Positions 53,735 to 61,762 of a stretch of 64,000 nucleotides of DNA are shown in pieces. Within the stretch, counting starts at the first letter, position 1; every line of letters begins with the position of its first letter. The DNA is from Rubrolithibacter sp043763625 (GTDB lineage: Bacteria; Bacteroidota; Bacteroidia; Sphingobacteriales; Sphingobacteriaceae). The notes under the pieces are model-generated. The model saw only the letters and a list, made by a program, of their open reading frames with translations, had not been told where the DNA came from and did no database searches. Position numbers and translations under genes: made by a program. The stretch covers positions 1 to 64,000 of the forward strand of contig JAYULL010000061.1 in NCBI GenBank assembly GCA_043763625.1. Direction: 5' to 3'.

Positions 53735-54613
53735 ATGGAAACAACTTTTGTCGCTGTTGACTTTGAAACAGCCAATGAGAGCAGGGCAAGTATCTGCCAG
53801 GCGGCTATTGCAATTGTAAAGAATGGAAAAGTGATAGATAGCCGGGAATGGCTAGTCCGGCCAAAGGAGATGATTTTTGCTCCTTTCAATATATTTAAGC
53901 ACGGAATTACGGCAGATCACGTTAAGGATGCTGCTGAATTTCCGGAGGTTTGGAAGGAGTTAAAACAACTAATTCATAACAACGTAGTTGTGGCACACAA
54001 CGTATCGTTTGACATGTATGCACTGAGAGCTGTGCTGCGCCTTTACCAAATCGAACTTCCCTCATTTAATTTTTGGTGCACTCTTTCGGAATCTAGAAAG
54101 CGTCTGATGCTTGATAAATATAGTCTTCCTAATGTATGTAAACATTTGAAAATTGAATTTTCAAATCACCATCACGCCAGATATGATGCAATTGCATGTG
54201 CATCAATTGCGGCGAAATTCAGTGACGTTTGTCATTTTCGAGCTTTTCCAATTGATATGGAGGTCGAACGAAATCTAATAGAGCCATCGAAAATTAAACG
54301 TGCCGACTTATCTGCTGGCATAGAGATATGTGATTTGTCTGAGGAGGTGACGCCAAATACTTTCTTCGGGAAGAACGTGGTGGTGACTGGCGTTTTTAGT
54401 CAGATTTCAAGAGCTGAGGCCGAAGTGTATGTCGTAAGAATGGGTGCAAAGCTAGGATCATCAATCAACATAAAGACTTCTCTATTGGTCCTGGGAATGA
54501 ATGCAGGGCCGAGTAAGGTGGAGAAGATCAAGGAGTTGAATAAACAAAAGTTTATACCGGTTATTGATGAAAGGGAGTTCTTGGAAGTATTAGAATCCTT
54601 AGCACTGCGATAG
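53735..54613 (+). CDS. DnaQ-like 3'-5' exonuclease with C-terminal BRCT domain
   Basis: I chose ATG 53735 (METTFVAVDFETANESRAS). DEDDh motifs: VAVDFETAN (D, E), VVAHNVSFDMYALR (D) and HHHARYDAIACASIA (H, D). Residues about 205-292 are a BRCT domain: FFGKNVVVTGVFSQISRAEA, GAKLGSSINIKTSLLVLG and a final LNKQKFIPVIDEREFLEVLE. This pairs proofreading-type exonuclease with a phospho- or DNA-binding module. Last gene of the six-gene operon, before the terminator. Confidence 0.92.
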   Translation: METTFVAVDFETANESRASICQAAIAIVKNGKVIDSREWLVRPKEMIFAPFNIFKHGITADHVKDAAEFPEVWKELKQLIHNNVVVAHNVSFDMYALRAVLRLYQIELPSFNFWCTLSESRKRLMLDKYSLPNVCKHLKIEFSNHHHARYDAIACASIAAKFSDVCHFRAFPIDMEVERNLIEPSKIKRADLSAGIEICDLSEEVTPNTFFGKNVVVTGVFSQISRAEAEVYVVRMGAKLGSSINIKTSLLVLGMNAGPSKVEKIKELNKQKFIPVIDEREFLEVLESLALR

Positions 54614-54780
54614 AAATGATGTAATTAACCCTATGATTAAGGAATAATCTAGGCCACATAAATTTCCTATTTGTTTAGTCGATGTTATATATTATTAATC
54701 ATCTGCACCAAGTTCGGCCATAAACCAGACACAGGTTCGCTTCACCAAACTAGTATTAAAAAAATGGGTATCCACCTTTG

Positions 54781-54801
54781 GCGGAGCCTCCGCATTTTTT
54801 T
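54781..54801 (+). terminator. Terminator of the helicase/AAA/SbcCD operon
   Basis: GCGGA pairs with TCCGC around GCC, followed by ATTTTTTT, about 165 bases after the last gene's stop. Confidence 0.65.
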
Positions 54802-54870
54802 AATCTCCACTTTGCCCTTTGTCAGATTTACAGCCGCTGACAGCGCCATAATTAATTTAAATCTAAGATT

Positions 54871-55341
54871 ATGGAAAAGCTATCAAGTCAAATCGCACTA
54901 TTCCAAGTTGCTGAAATCACTGTAAGTTATCAGCCTAAGTTCAAAGCATCAGAAAGACCAACTGTATCAAGTTCAAAAGACGTTTACAATTTCTTCTTTC
55001 ATAACTGGGACAATACCCGCATTGAAATGATAGAACAGTTTAAGATCATGCTACTAAATCGAGCAAATAAAATCCTAGGCATCTTCACCGTTTCTACCGG
55101 AGGTGTAGCCGGAACAGTCGCTGATCCTAAAGTGATTTTTGCTACAGCATTGAAAGGAAATGCCAGTTCAATCATCTTAGCTCACAACCATCCATCAGGA
55201 AATTTAAAACCCAGTGAAGCAGACAGACAGTTAACTAATAAACTGACTCAGGCAGGGAAGTTATTAGATATCTCAGTGTTAGATCATCTAATAATTACTG
55301 CAGAAGAATATTTCTCATTTGCTGATGAGGGACTGATATAG
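54871..55341 (+). CDS. RadC-like JAB domain protein
   Basis: 156 residues. LAHNHPSGNLKPSEADRQL holds the HxHPSGx8D zinc-binding motif of the JAB/RadC fold, with an upstream glutamate near QFKIMLLNRANK. Proteins of this family without the N-terminal helix-hairpin-helix domain are common in mobile and phage-derived regions and in defence loci. The biochemical role of RadC proteins is still unclear. It stands alone between terminator and ArsR promoter. Confidence 0.88.
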   Translation: MEKLSSQIALFQVAEITVSYQPKFKASERPTVSSSKDVYNFFFHNWDNTRIEMIEQFKIMLLNRANKILGIFTVSTGGVAGTVADPKVIFATALKGNASSIILAHNHPSGNLKPSEADRQLTNKLTQAGKLLDISVLDHLIITAEEYFSFADEGLI

Positions 55342-55496
55342 TCCCTCAATAACAAGCAGGTTCTGCTATAGCTTTTTAAATCTGTAACAGATTTTAGATT
55401 GTTGGCTATCTTATCACAGAATAGCCCGAGTCGATTACAATTTCAGAGCCTTACAGATAGGACGCATCACCCTCTAAAGAAAAAATCAAGAAAAAT

Positions 55497-55545
55497 TTGA
55501 GAAACCAAATAGTTGCGCATATATTTGCAACCAAATAATTGCACA
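55497..55545 (+). promoter_or_regulatory. Promoter and operator repeats of the ArsR gene
   Basis: TTG at 55497-55499 and TATATTTG at 55520-55527, 20 bases apart, fit the Bacteroidota promoter. Two 17-base direct repeats, AACCAAATAGTTGCGCA (55503-55519) and AACCAAATAATTGCACA (55529-55545), bracket the -7 element and reach the start codon. The ArsR protein binding here would shut off its own operon. Confidence 0.62.
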
Positions 55546-55872
55546 ATGAACACGAGGCGAGATATTTTTCAGGCAATAGCCGACCCAACCAGACGGGCGA
55601 TTATAACGCTTATTGCTATTCAAGCAATGACACCAAACGCAATCGCTGAACACTTTGACACAACACGCCAGGCCGTATCAAAACACTTACGGATTCTGAC
55701 AGAGTGCGAATTGATCACACAAAAGCAAGAAGGTCGAGAAATCTACTATCAACTTGAAGTAAACAAAATGAAAGAAATTGACAAATGGCTGAACCAATTC
55801 AGGAAGATTTGGGAGGCCCGATTCAATCAACTTGACGAAGTACTATCAACTATTAAAAACAAGAAAAAATGA
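55546..55872 (+). CDS. ArsR family HTH regulator
   Basis: 108 residues from ATG 55546; the open frame extends 11 codons upstream through the operator repeats and is not preferred. The winged helix reads FQAIADPTRRAIITLI, AEHFDTTRQAVSKHLRILTE and QKQEGREIYYQL, with no metal-binding cysteines, like regulators that accompany AHSA1-type proteins. It overlaps the next gene by 4 bases. Confidence 0.93.
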   Translation: MNTRRDIFQAIADPTRRAIITLIAIQAMTPNAIAEHFDTTRQAVSKHLRILTECELITQKQEGREIYYQLEVNKMKEIDKWLNQFRKIWEARFNQLDEVLSTIKNKKK

Positions 55873-56831
55873 AAAGCATTTTAGATTTTGACTTCACAGT
55901 CAACAAAGAGAAAAACACGGTAAACGTAAAACGTGAATTTAATGCAGACCTCGAACTAGCTTGGGAAGCGTGGACAAATCCCGAAATTCTTGACCAATGG
56001 TGGGCTCCCAAGCCATATAAAAACAAAACTAAGTCAATGGATTTTCGTGAGGGCGGAATGTGGCTTTATTCAATGACTAGTCCGAAAGACGAAACACATT
56101 GGTGCAAAGCTGAATACGAAAAAATCGAACTTCAAAAAAGCTATTCCTATACTGATAATTTTTGTGATGAAAACGGGAATGTAACCGAAAAGTTCCCTAA
56201 TTCATTTTGGACAAATGTTTTTAGCGAAAACCTGGAAACAACAACGGTAAACATTACTATTCAATACGAAAGTTTGGAAGCCCTAGAAAAAGTAATTGAA
56301 GTCGGATTTAAAGAAGGGTTTACAATGGCTATGCAAAATCTTGAACAGTACATTGAAGCAAAAGTCAAACTTCGCAAACAGAATAAAACAAGTAATAAAG
56401 CACGTGTATCCAGCTATTTGAATTTCGACGGTAAAACCGAACATGCATTTTTGTTTTATAGGGAAGTTTTCAAAACTGAATTTATTGGTGAAGGTATCCA
56501 ACGTTTTAGCGATATTCCTGCAAGTTCAGAACACCCTCCTATTGCTGAAGAAATCAAGAAAATGGTGTTGCATGTTGAGCTGCCAATACTAGGCGGTCAT
56601 ATTTTAATGGGCACAGACGCACCAAAAGAAATGGGATTTACACTAACGAAGGGGAGTAATATGCACATCTGCATGGAACCGGAAACAAGAGAAGAAGCAG
56701 ACCGGCTCTTTAACGAACTCTCAGCGGGGGGAAATGTGACAATGCCCATGGCAGATATGTTTTTCGGCGCATACTTCGGAGAATTTTCCGACAAATACGG
56801 AATTAACTGGATGATAAATTTTTCAAAATAA
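55869..56831 (+). CDS. AHSA1/SRPBCC protein fused to a PhnB-like VOC domain
   Basis: 320 residues. Residues 1-155 are an AHSA1-type SRPBCC domain (VKREFNADLELAWEAWTNPE, WWAPKPYKNKTKSMDFREGG). Residues about 175-320 are a PhnB-like VOC domain (YLNFDGKTEHAFLFYREVFK, LMGTDAPKEMGF, VTMPMADMFFGAYFGEFSDK YG). Separately these are common partners of ArsR regulators; here they are joined in one chain. Both halves usually bind small hydrophobic or electrophilic molecules. The substrate is unknown. Confidence 0.9.
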   Translation: MKSILDFDFTVNKEKNTVNVKREFNADLELAWEAWTNPEILDQWWAPKPYKNKTKSMDFREGGMWLYSMTSPKDETHWCKAEYEKIELQKSYSYTDNFCDENGNVTEKFPNSFWTNVFSENLETTTVNITIQYESLEALEKVIEVGFKEGFTMAMQNLEQYIEAKVKLRKQNKTSNKARVSSYLNFDGKTEHAFLFYREVFKTEFIGEGIQRFSDIPASSEHPPIAEEIKKMVLHVELPILGGHILMGTDAPKEMGFTLTKGSNMHICMEPETREEADRLFNELSAGGNVTMPMADMFFGAYFGEFSDKYGINWMINFSK

Positions 56832-56935
56832 ATAATAGCGAAAATAGCAAACATATTTTACTGGGTTTTCACCGAGTCAGAACGGTTATCGCCCATGCGG
56901 AAACTGTATGCCTCACAAATACAAAACCTGGAAGA

Positions 56936-57547
56936 ATGGATCTGTTTAATAACACGATAGATGGAAAGAGAAATTTGCTACCAAAAGACGGAGCAGTAAA
57001 TTATTATGGCAACTTGTTAACAGCTCAAAAAGCTGATTATTATCTGGAAAGCCTGCTTAATACTATTGCGTGGCGAAACGACGAAGCTCTGATTTTTGGC
57101 AAAAGGATTATTACTAAACGTAAAGTAGCTTGGTACGGCGAGAAACCCTTCGAATATACGTACTCGAATACCACTAAGCTTGCCTTACCATGGACACCGG
57201 AACTGATAGAGCTCAAGAACATTGCGGAACAGACTTCAGGAGAAACATTTAATTCCTGTCTTTTAAATCTTTATCATAACGGTAGTGAAGGCATGGCCTG
57301 GCATAGCGACGCAGAAAAGGATTTAAAGAAAAACGGAGCTATTGGCTCTATGAGTTTTGGGGCGGAGCGTAAATTCATGTTCAAGCATAAACAAACTAAA
57401 GAAACTATTGGTCTTAAACTGGAACATGGCAGCCTTTTAGTAATGAAAGATTCCACTCAAACACATTGGTTGCATCGCTTACCTCCGACAACAACGATTA
57501 TCACAAATCGTGTAAACCTGACATTCAGAACGATTGTTGGTTATTAA
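56936..57547 (+). CDS. alkB: AlkB-like 2-oxoglutarate-dependent dioxygenase (DNA repair)
   Basis: 203 residues. AWYGEKPFEYTYSNTTK, then MAWHSDAEKDLKK with the HxD metal motif near residue 122, FMFKHKQTKETIGL, LLVMKDSTQTHWLHRLP with the distal histidine, and RVNLTFRTIV with the two arginines that bind 2-oxoglutarate. It removes alkyl groups from bases. The start at 56936 (MDLFNNTIDGKRNLLPKDGA) is usual for the ALKBH2-like branch. Confidence 0.94.
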   Translation: MDLFNNTIDGKRNLLPKDGAVNYYGNLLTAQKADYYLESLLNTIAWRNDEALIFGKRIITKRKVAWYGEKPFEYTYSNTTKLALPWTPELIELKNIAEQTSGETFNSCLLNLYHNGSEGMAWHSDAEKDLKKNGAIGSMSFGAERKFMFKHKQTKETIGLKLEHGSLLVMKDSTQTHWLHRLPPTTTIITNRVNLTFRTIVGY

Positions 57548-57630
57548 GTTGCCTTTTTAGATGCACCATCTATCTGCTTTATCAAATGCACAATTTTATT
57601 AACAAGCAGTTTTTTTAAACCAAATTCCGG

Positions 57631-58110
57631 TCAAGAGTTTTCCAAAATATCGGTGGCGGTTTTGTTGCTGAGTTGTTCGGCCAATCCGATAAGAAGTCCC
57701 TCCGTCCCACGAATATAGCAGAGCCGATACATGTCCTCGTACTGAACTATTTCACCAACAAGTTTGGCACCGTGCCTGGTAAGTCTGGACACTAATTCGT
57801 CAATATTGTCCACCGTGAACATCAGGCGTAGGTAGCCGAGTGAGTTCACCTGGGCGGTCCTGTGATCCGATATAGTAGCTGGGGCAAGAAATTGTGAAAG
57901 TTCAAGTCGGCTGTTTCCATCGGGGGTAACCATCATTGCAATCTCTACTGATTGATTTCCCAGTCCTGTTACCCGACCTGCCCACTCACCTTCCACCATT
58001 GCTCGTCCTTCAAGTTTCAATCCTATTTCCTGGAAAAAAGAAATGGCCTTGTCGAGGGATTCTACAACAATGCCCATATTGTGCATTAGAGGTAATTTCC
58101 TTTGTGTCAT
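57631..58110 (-). CDS. VOC family protein
   Basis: 159 residues. LPLMHNMGIVVESLDKAISF with a histidine ligand, then SLGYLRLMFTVDNIDELVSR and a final RLCYIRGTEGLLIGLAEQ with the glutamate ligand, the two-module glyoxalase/bleomycin-resistance fold. Members carry out metal-dependent lyase, dioxygenase or drug-binding functions; which applies is not visible. It is followed downstream by AlkB convergently and preceded by the DHFR-like gene on the same strand. Confidence 0.9.
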   Translation of the reverse strand: MTQRKLPLMHNMGIVVESLDKAISFFQEIGLKLEGRAMVEGEWAGRVTGLGNQSVEIAMMVTPDGNSRLELSQFLAPATISDHRTAQVNSLGYLRLMFTVDNIDELVSRLTRHGAKLVGEIVQYEDMYRLCYIRGTEGLLIGLAEQLSNKTATDILENS

Positions 58111-58171
58111 AAGTTCTCTTTATTAGGCTTCATCTAATGATTTCTATCCAGGCGTCTTCGTTTGTGCCTCA

Positions 58172-58726
58172 CTACCTTTCGTTTGTCGGTTCATAATAAA
58201 ACATTACTGAACCACCACTAAAGGTCTTAGTCTTTATGAGTTTAAGAATAGTCCTGTCGTTTAAATTTTCGAACAAGGCCATACCGCCACCTGCAATAAC
58301 AGGATAAACACAAAGCTGGAATTCGTCAATCAGATTAAGTTTCATGAGCTGTATAATTAAACTCCGGCTGCCAACTAAAATGTCTCTGCCAGGTTGTTGC
58401 TTGAGTTCTAAAACTTCTTCTTCAAGGGCTCGGCTTGCTAACGTGGCACTATCCCATTCTAAATTTTTCAATGTATGAGAAAAAACTATTTTCGGAATCT
58501 TGTCTATCGCTTTAGCAAAGTCATTCATTGATTTTTTATCTGAAGGATTCTCTAATACAGTTCGCCAGAATTCCATAAGTTGAAAGGTTATTCTACCGTA
58601 TAGAATTGTATCTCCCTCGTTTAATAGTTCGGTATAATGTTGATGTATTTCTTCATCCGGGATACCCGCTGTATGGTCGCAAACCCCGTCAAGTGTCATA
58701 TTGAATGCTGCAATTACTTTTCTCAT
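58172..58726 (-). CDS. Dihydrofolate reductase family (RibD C-terminal) protein
   Basis: 184 residues: MRKVIAAFNMTLDGVCDHTA, ILYGRITFQLMEFWRTVLEN, KIVFSHTLKNLEWDSATL, DILVGSRSLIIQLMKLNLID and VYPVIAGGGMALFENL. This is the RibD_C/DHFR-like NADPH reductase family, often an orphan in accessory regions. True folate reduction is not implied. It precedes the VOC gene on the same strand by 61 bases, so they may be co-transcribed. Confidence 0.92.
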   Translation of the reverse strand: MRKVIAAFNMTLDGVCDHTAGIPDEEIHQHYTELLNEGDTILYGRITFQLMEFWRTVLENPSDKKSMNDFAKAIDKIPKIVFSHTLKNLEWDSATLASRALEEEVLELKQQPGRDILVGSRSLIIQLMKLNLIDEFQLCVYPVIAGGGMALFENLNDRTILKLIKTKTFSGGSVMFYYEPTNER

Positions 58727-59217
58727 AGTCTTAAGTTTATGTCAATCCAAAATCGTGTGTCGTTTACAATACCGCTAACTGATTTTATACATATACGAAA
58801 TTAAATTTTCGATTCAAATTTACCTGTCAGAGACAACAGTTCCAGAGGTGGATAGCGACAATTTAAAGGAGCGTTTAGTACGGTATCGAAACAAACGGAA
58901 TTCAATTTCACCACCCACGACAAAGATACCGACGCCCGCCAATGGTTCAAGGCTATACAAGCGGGAAGCTGTTTTTTGTTTTCATATTGGCTTTCCCGGC
59001 CTTGAGCCATTGCCTGGCTATGCGCTCTTGGGTGCCTAAGCGGTGAAATGGATGGGATTGTTCAACATACGCATGATATCGGTTAAGTGCTCACGCCTGA
59101 CTGATTGACTATGATGGATGGGTAATTCGCGATTCGCGTATTGCAAATCAATTCACTGACTTTTCGCCCGTCCTGATCGTGTTGCTTCCAAAGTGATAGA
59201 TATATACATTTCAGAAA
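58727..59217. other. Intergenic region with possible decayed coding
   Basis: No intact gene. The plus strand reads EFNFTTHDKDTDARQWFKAI and the minus strand near 58985-59085 reads RYHAYVEQSHPFHRLGTQER, each only a few dozen codons and on opposite strands. I do not recognise either. The region may be debris between cargo modules. Confidence 0.3.
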
Positions 59218-59655
59218 TTAATTGATAATCTCTGTTCTAGGATTTGCTTCGAGAATCGCCAACCTTTCACGCCATTTTTCAAGCTCTTCAGGTGTTTGTC
59301 GCACCCAATCGGTAATTTCACCAACGACTTTTAATGGTGCGCGGCTGCGATAGGAGCGAGTTGGATTGCCAGGAAATTTTTTGTCGGTAACGTTCGGGTC
59401 ATTTTCAAAACTCCCCGTCGGCTCCACAATATAGACACGTTGGCGTCCATCACCTCTGGTTAGGGCGGCGGCAAGTCCCGCTCCATTAACCAACGCTGTA
59501 AAGTAAATATGATTCATTATTATTTCCGGTTTGTAATTCGAATTAAATCCCGCTTTAAGTAAATCCCCAACCCGTAAATCTGCTTTGGTGCCATGATAAT
59601 AGGGGCCTTTGTCTAAGATTTCAGAGCCCTCAGATAGGTTAATTTGGCTTTCCAT
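59218..59655 (-). CDS. arr: NAD+-rifampin ADP-ribosyltransferase
   Basis: 145 residues, the family length. KGPYYHGTKADLRVGDLLKA with the conserved YHGT, NHIYFTALVNGAGLAAALTR, RVYIVEPTGSFENDPNVTDK and FPGNPTRSYRSRAPLKVVGE all match Arr enzymes, including the catalytic aspartate in ENDPN. It transfers ADP-ribose from NAD+ to rifamycins and inactivates them. Its place near the integrase end of the element is typical cargo. Confidence 0.95.
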   Translation of the reverse strand: MESQINLSEGSEILDKGPYYHGTKADLRVGDLLKAGFNSNYKPEIIMNHIYFTALVNGAGLAAALTRGDGRQRVYIVEPTGSFENDPNVTDKKFPGNPTRSYRSRAPLKVVGEITDWVRQTPEELEKWRERLAILEANPRTEIIN

Positions 59656-60012
59656 GGCGCCAAAATATGTAGGATCAAGGACTATACTAAAGCTTTGTAA
59701 CTATATTTTTTTAGGCGCAATACAGCCTTTTTTCTTGCGTTATCCTTACAACTGACGATAAAAAAAATCTAGTTATTCAGCCAAAATACCGACTACTTCT
59801 TGTCAATGATTCATCTCTAAATCAAGGATGCGGTATCTGCTCATGAACTGTTAGGCCACCCCTTACTGAAGAAGATAAAGCTGTCAACTGGTCGTGGAAT
59901 AAATCGGACTGACGAAAGGAAGGAGAATTTATGCCGCCGAAAGCCGGTTTACTGCTTTCTCTTCGCAGGTTAACTTTGCTGCAGCAGATCATCATATGCT
60001 GTAAAATAAAAA
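59656..60012. other. Intergenic region with no recognised gene
   Basis: Lies between arr and integrase, both on the minus strand. It must hold the arr promoter. I see no open frame of interest. Confidence 0.45.
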
Positions 60013-60038
60013 AGGATAACCATCTTACCGGTTATCCT
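60013..60038 (-). terminator. Terminator of the integrase gene
   Basis: AGGATAACC (60013-60021) pairs perfectly with GGTTATCCT (60030-60038). On the minus strand it is followed by a T-run (TTTTTTT, then ATTTT). It lies 10 bases past the integrase stop. Confidence 0.88.
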
Positions 60039-60047
60039 CTGATTTAA

Positions 60048-61301
60048 TCAGGAGACTTTCTTATTCTCCTTCAAAGCGTATATGTCCTTCAGTACTTTCA
60101 TATCACTACTCACTTTGTTATCCAATACTTTCGCATATTGCTGGGTGGTTCTTAAGCTGCGGTGTCCTAGCATTTTACTAACCGTTTCGATAGGAACACC
60201 ATTGGTAAGTGTGACGGTAGTAGCAAAAGTGTGACGGGCACAGTGGAAGGTCAATTCTTTATGGATGCCCAGACAGTCTGCTATTTCTTTCAGATAAGAA
60301 TTCATACGTTGATTTGTTATTGATGGAAAAAGCTTCGCCTCTGAAACAGCTTGGGGATGGTCTTCGTACTTTTCTAAAATCTTAATCGCGGTTGGTAATA
60401 GAGGAATGCGAGACGAAGTATCAGTCTTTGTTCGGGTAGTTTGAATCCATACTTCTCTGTCAATTCCAATCGCAAGGTCTGACTTGGTTAGTTTCACAAG
60501 ATCAGAATACGCCAGACCTGTAAAGCAACTGAAGAGAAACATATCTTTTACTAAATCGAGCCGCTCTACTGGAAAATGTTTCTCGATGAGTTGTTCGAGT
60601 TCATGTTCAGACAGGTAAGCACGGTGAGTTTCACGCGTCGTTATTTTGAAAGACCGAAAGGGATCTTTCACAAGCCAGTCGTTGGCAACACAAAGCCGTA
60701 CAATTTTCTTGAGTTTTTTTATGTTGGCCATGGCCGTATTGTGTTGCACAGCCTGAAAGGTTTTCAGGTAAAACTCATACTCTGTGATAAACTGATGATT
60801 GATATCCGCTATTGGCAAATCATCGACCTTGTATTTCCATTTGATGAAACTTTTAAGAGAATTGAGCACCGATTTAAATCTTTTATAGGTTCCATAAGAA
60901 TACTCTTGCCCAACCAGACTTCTGAACTGATTATTATGGTATTCGAAAACTTCCACCAGGGTATGAACTTCTTCTTCTTCAACGATTCCCTTCACTAAAT
61001 TTCTGATGGCTATGGCTGTAATTTCTTTGCCTGCAGCAAAAAGTTCTCTCTGCGCTTCATAAACCCTTGCATTTAATTGTTCTAGCCAGGCATTAATAGA
61101 TTTCACCTCTTTGGTGTTTCCTTTCACACGACAGGCTTTCGCGTTCCAAGAAGCCGCATCGCATTCTCTTTGTGTGGACCACTCGGCCCTCTGGTTGTTT
61201 ACAGTTACTCGGATGGAAATGGCGGCTTCGCCATTGGTGTGGGTTTTGTAGCTTCTGATAAAAAAAAGCACTTTGAATGAGTTTCTCATGATTTTAGACA
61301 T
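60048..61301 (-). CDS. Tyrosine site-specific integrase
   Basis: 417 residues; M1 at 61301 or the ATG at 61289 are both possible. The N-terminal arm-binding domain (FKVLFFIRSYKTHTNGEAAI) and SAM-like core-binding domain (about 110-205) precede the catalytic domain: FLFSCFTGLAYSDLVKLTKS, HCARHTFATT, LGHRSLRTTQQYAKV (H, R, nucleophilic Tyr). The first catalytic arginine position has alanine (GLAYSD), as in many Bacteroidota integrases. It drives integration at the tRNA-Lys 3' end. Confidence 0.95.
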   Translation of the reverse strand: MSKIMRNSFKVLFFIRSYKTHTNGEAAISIRVTVNNQRAEWSTQRECDAASWNAKACRVKGNTKEVKSINAWLEQLNARVYEAQRELFAAGKEITAIAIRNLVKGIVEEEEVHTLVEVFEYHNNQFRSLVGQEYSYGTYKRFKSVLNSLKSFIKWKYKVDDLPIADINHQFITEYEFYLKTFQAVQHNTAMANIKKLKKIVRLCVANDWLVKDPFRSFKITTRETHRAYLSEHELEQLIEKHFPVERLDLVKDMFLFSCFTGLAYSDLVKLTKSDLAIGIDREVWIQTTRTKTDTSSRIPLLPTAIKILEKYEDHPQAVSEAKLFPSITNQRMNSYLKEIADCLGIHKELTFHCARHTFATTVTLTNGVPIETVSKMLGHRSLRTTQQYAKVLDNKVSSDMKVLKDIYALKENKKVS

Positions 61302-61485
61302 TAAAAAGATTAAATAAAATTACTTTTAATGCGTTCTTAAGTCAAGATGTTCAATGGTTGAACTAGCTGATATTCAGTTTTTTACGAGCTAAAAAGGTGG
61401 AGTGAAATTTGGGATGTTCACGCCCCGATTTAGACACCAGAGGTTTGATTTTAGATGTATAAAATGGATATGGCTAAAAACAAAA

Positions 61486-61514
61486 AACCCCTCAGATGAT
61501 GTCATTTGAGGAGT
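61486..61514 (-). terminator. Terminator downstream of tRNA-Lys, carried by the element
   Basis: On the minus strand AACTCCTCAAATGA pairs with TCATCTGAGGGGTT (one wobble and one mismatch), followed by TTTTTG. It ends the tRNA-Lys transcript. It lies on the element side of the att site; the same hairpin occurs at about 33527-33558. Confidence 0.75.
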
Positions 61515-61529
61515 TTTGCAAGTTTTGAA

Positions 61530-61552
61530 GGACTTAATCGTGATCCCGCTGG
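61530..61552 (+). repeat. Proximal att repeat (attR) overlapping tRNA-Lys
   Basis: 23 bases identical to 33573-33595; the last 12 belong to the 3' end of the tRNA gene. Confidence 0.85.
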
Positions 61553-61613
61553 GATTCGAACCCAGGACCCCAACATTAAAAGTGTTATGCTCTACCGGCT
61601 GAGCTACGGAATC
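61541..61613 (-). tRNA. tRNA-Lys (anticodon TTT)
   Basis: 73 nt. Acceptor GATTCCG pairs with CGGGATC (one G-T), discriminator A. D-arm GCTC/GAGC, anticodon stem TAACA/TGTTG with loop CTTTTAA (anticodon TTT), and T-arm TCCTGGGTTCGAATCCCAGC. CCA is not encoded. The gene is intact and serves as the attachment site of the element. Confidence 0.97.
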
Positions 61614-61652
61614 GACCTTTCGGTGCCCTTTACCGTTTCCGATAAAGTGGTG

Positions 61653-61660
61653 CAAATATA
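61653..61660 (-). promoter_or_regulatory. -7 element of tRNA-Lys
   Basis: Minus strand reads TATATTTG, an exact TAnnTTTG match, 39 bases upstream of the mature tRNA 5' end. Confidence 0.65.
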
Positions 61661-61762
61661 GAGTTATATAAGATATAGCGCAAGTTAAATTATGAAGTTT
61701 TTACACCTGCCGGTTTAACTATTTCAAACACAGCTTTTAAACCTCCTGCAATGTTAAAATCA

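Larger units (their letters stand above)
33596..61552. mobile_element. Integrative mobilizable element at tRNA-Lys, about 28 kb
   Basis: The limits are the 12-base tRNA-Lys 3' end repeats at 33584-33595 and 61541-61552. The tyrosine integrase gene adjoins the tRNA, and a MobC/relaxase module with an oriT-like repeat lies inside. No coupling protein or type IV secretion genes are present, so transfer would need a helper conjugative element. Cargo: Fic protein, broken AAA ATPase, caspase-fold protease, six-gene helicase/AAA/SbcCD/exonuclease operon, RadC-like protein, ArsR with AHSA1-VOC fusion, AlkB, VOC, DHFR-like and Arr. Confidence 0.85.

Noticed and set aside
58801..59039. Overlapping 63- and 69-residue frames on both strands
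   Set aside because: The two frames lie opposite each other, neither matches a family, and the stretch seems to be degraded DNA between cargo genes.
33596..61552. Self-transmissible conjugative element
   Set aside because: Only a MobC, a relaxase and an accessory membrane protein are present. No VirD4-type coupling protein, VirB4-like ATPase or Tra genes can be found in the interval.
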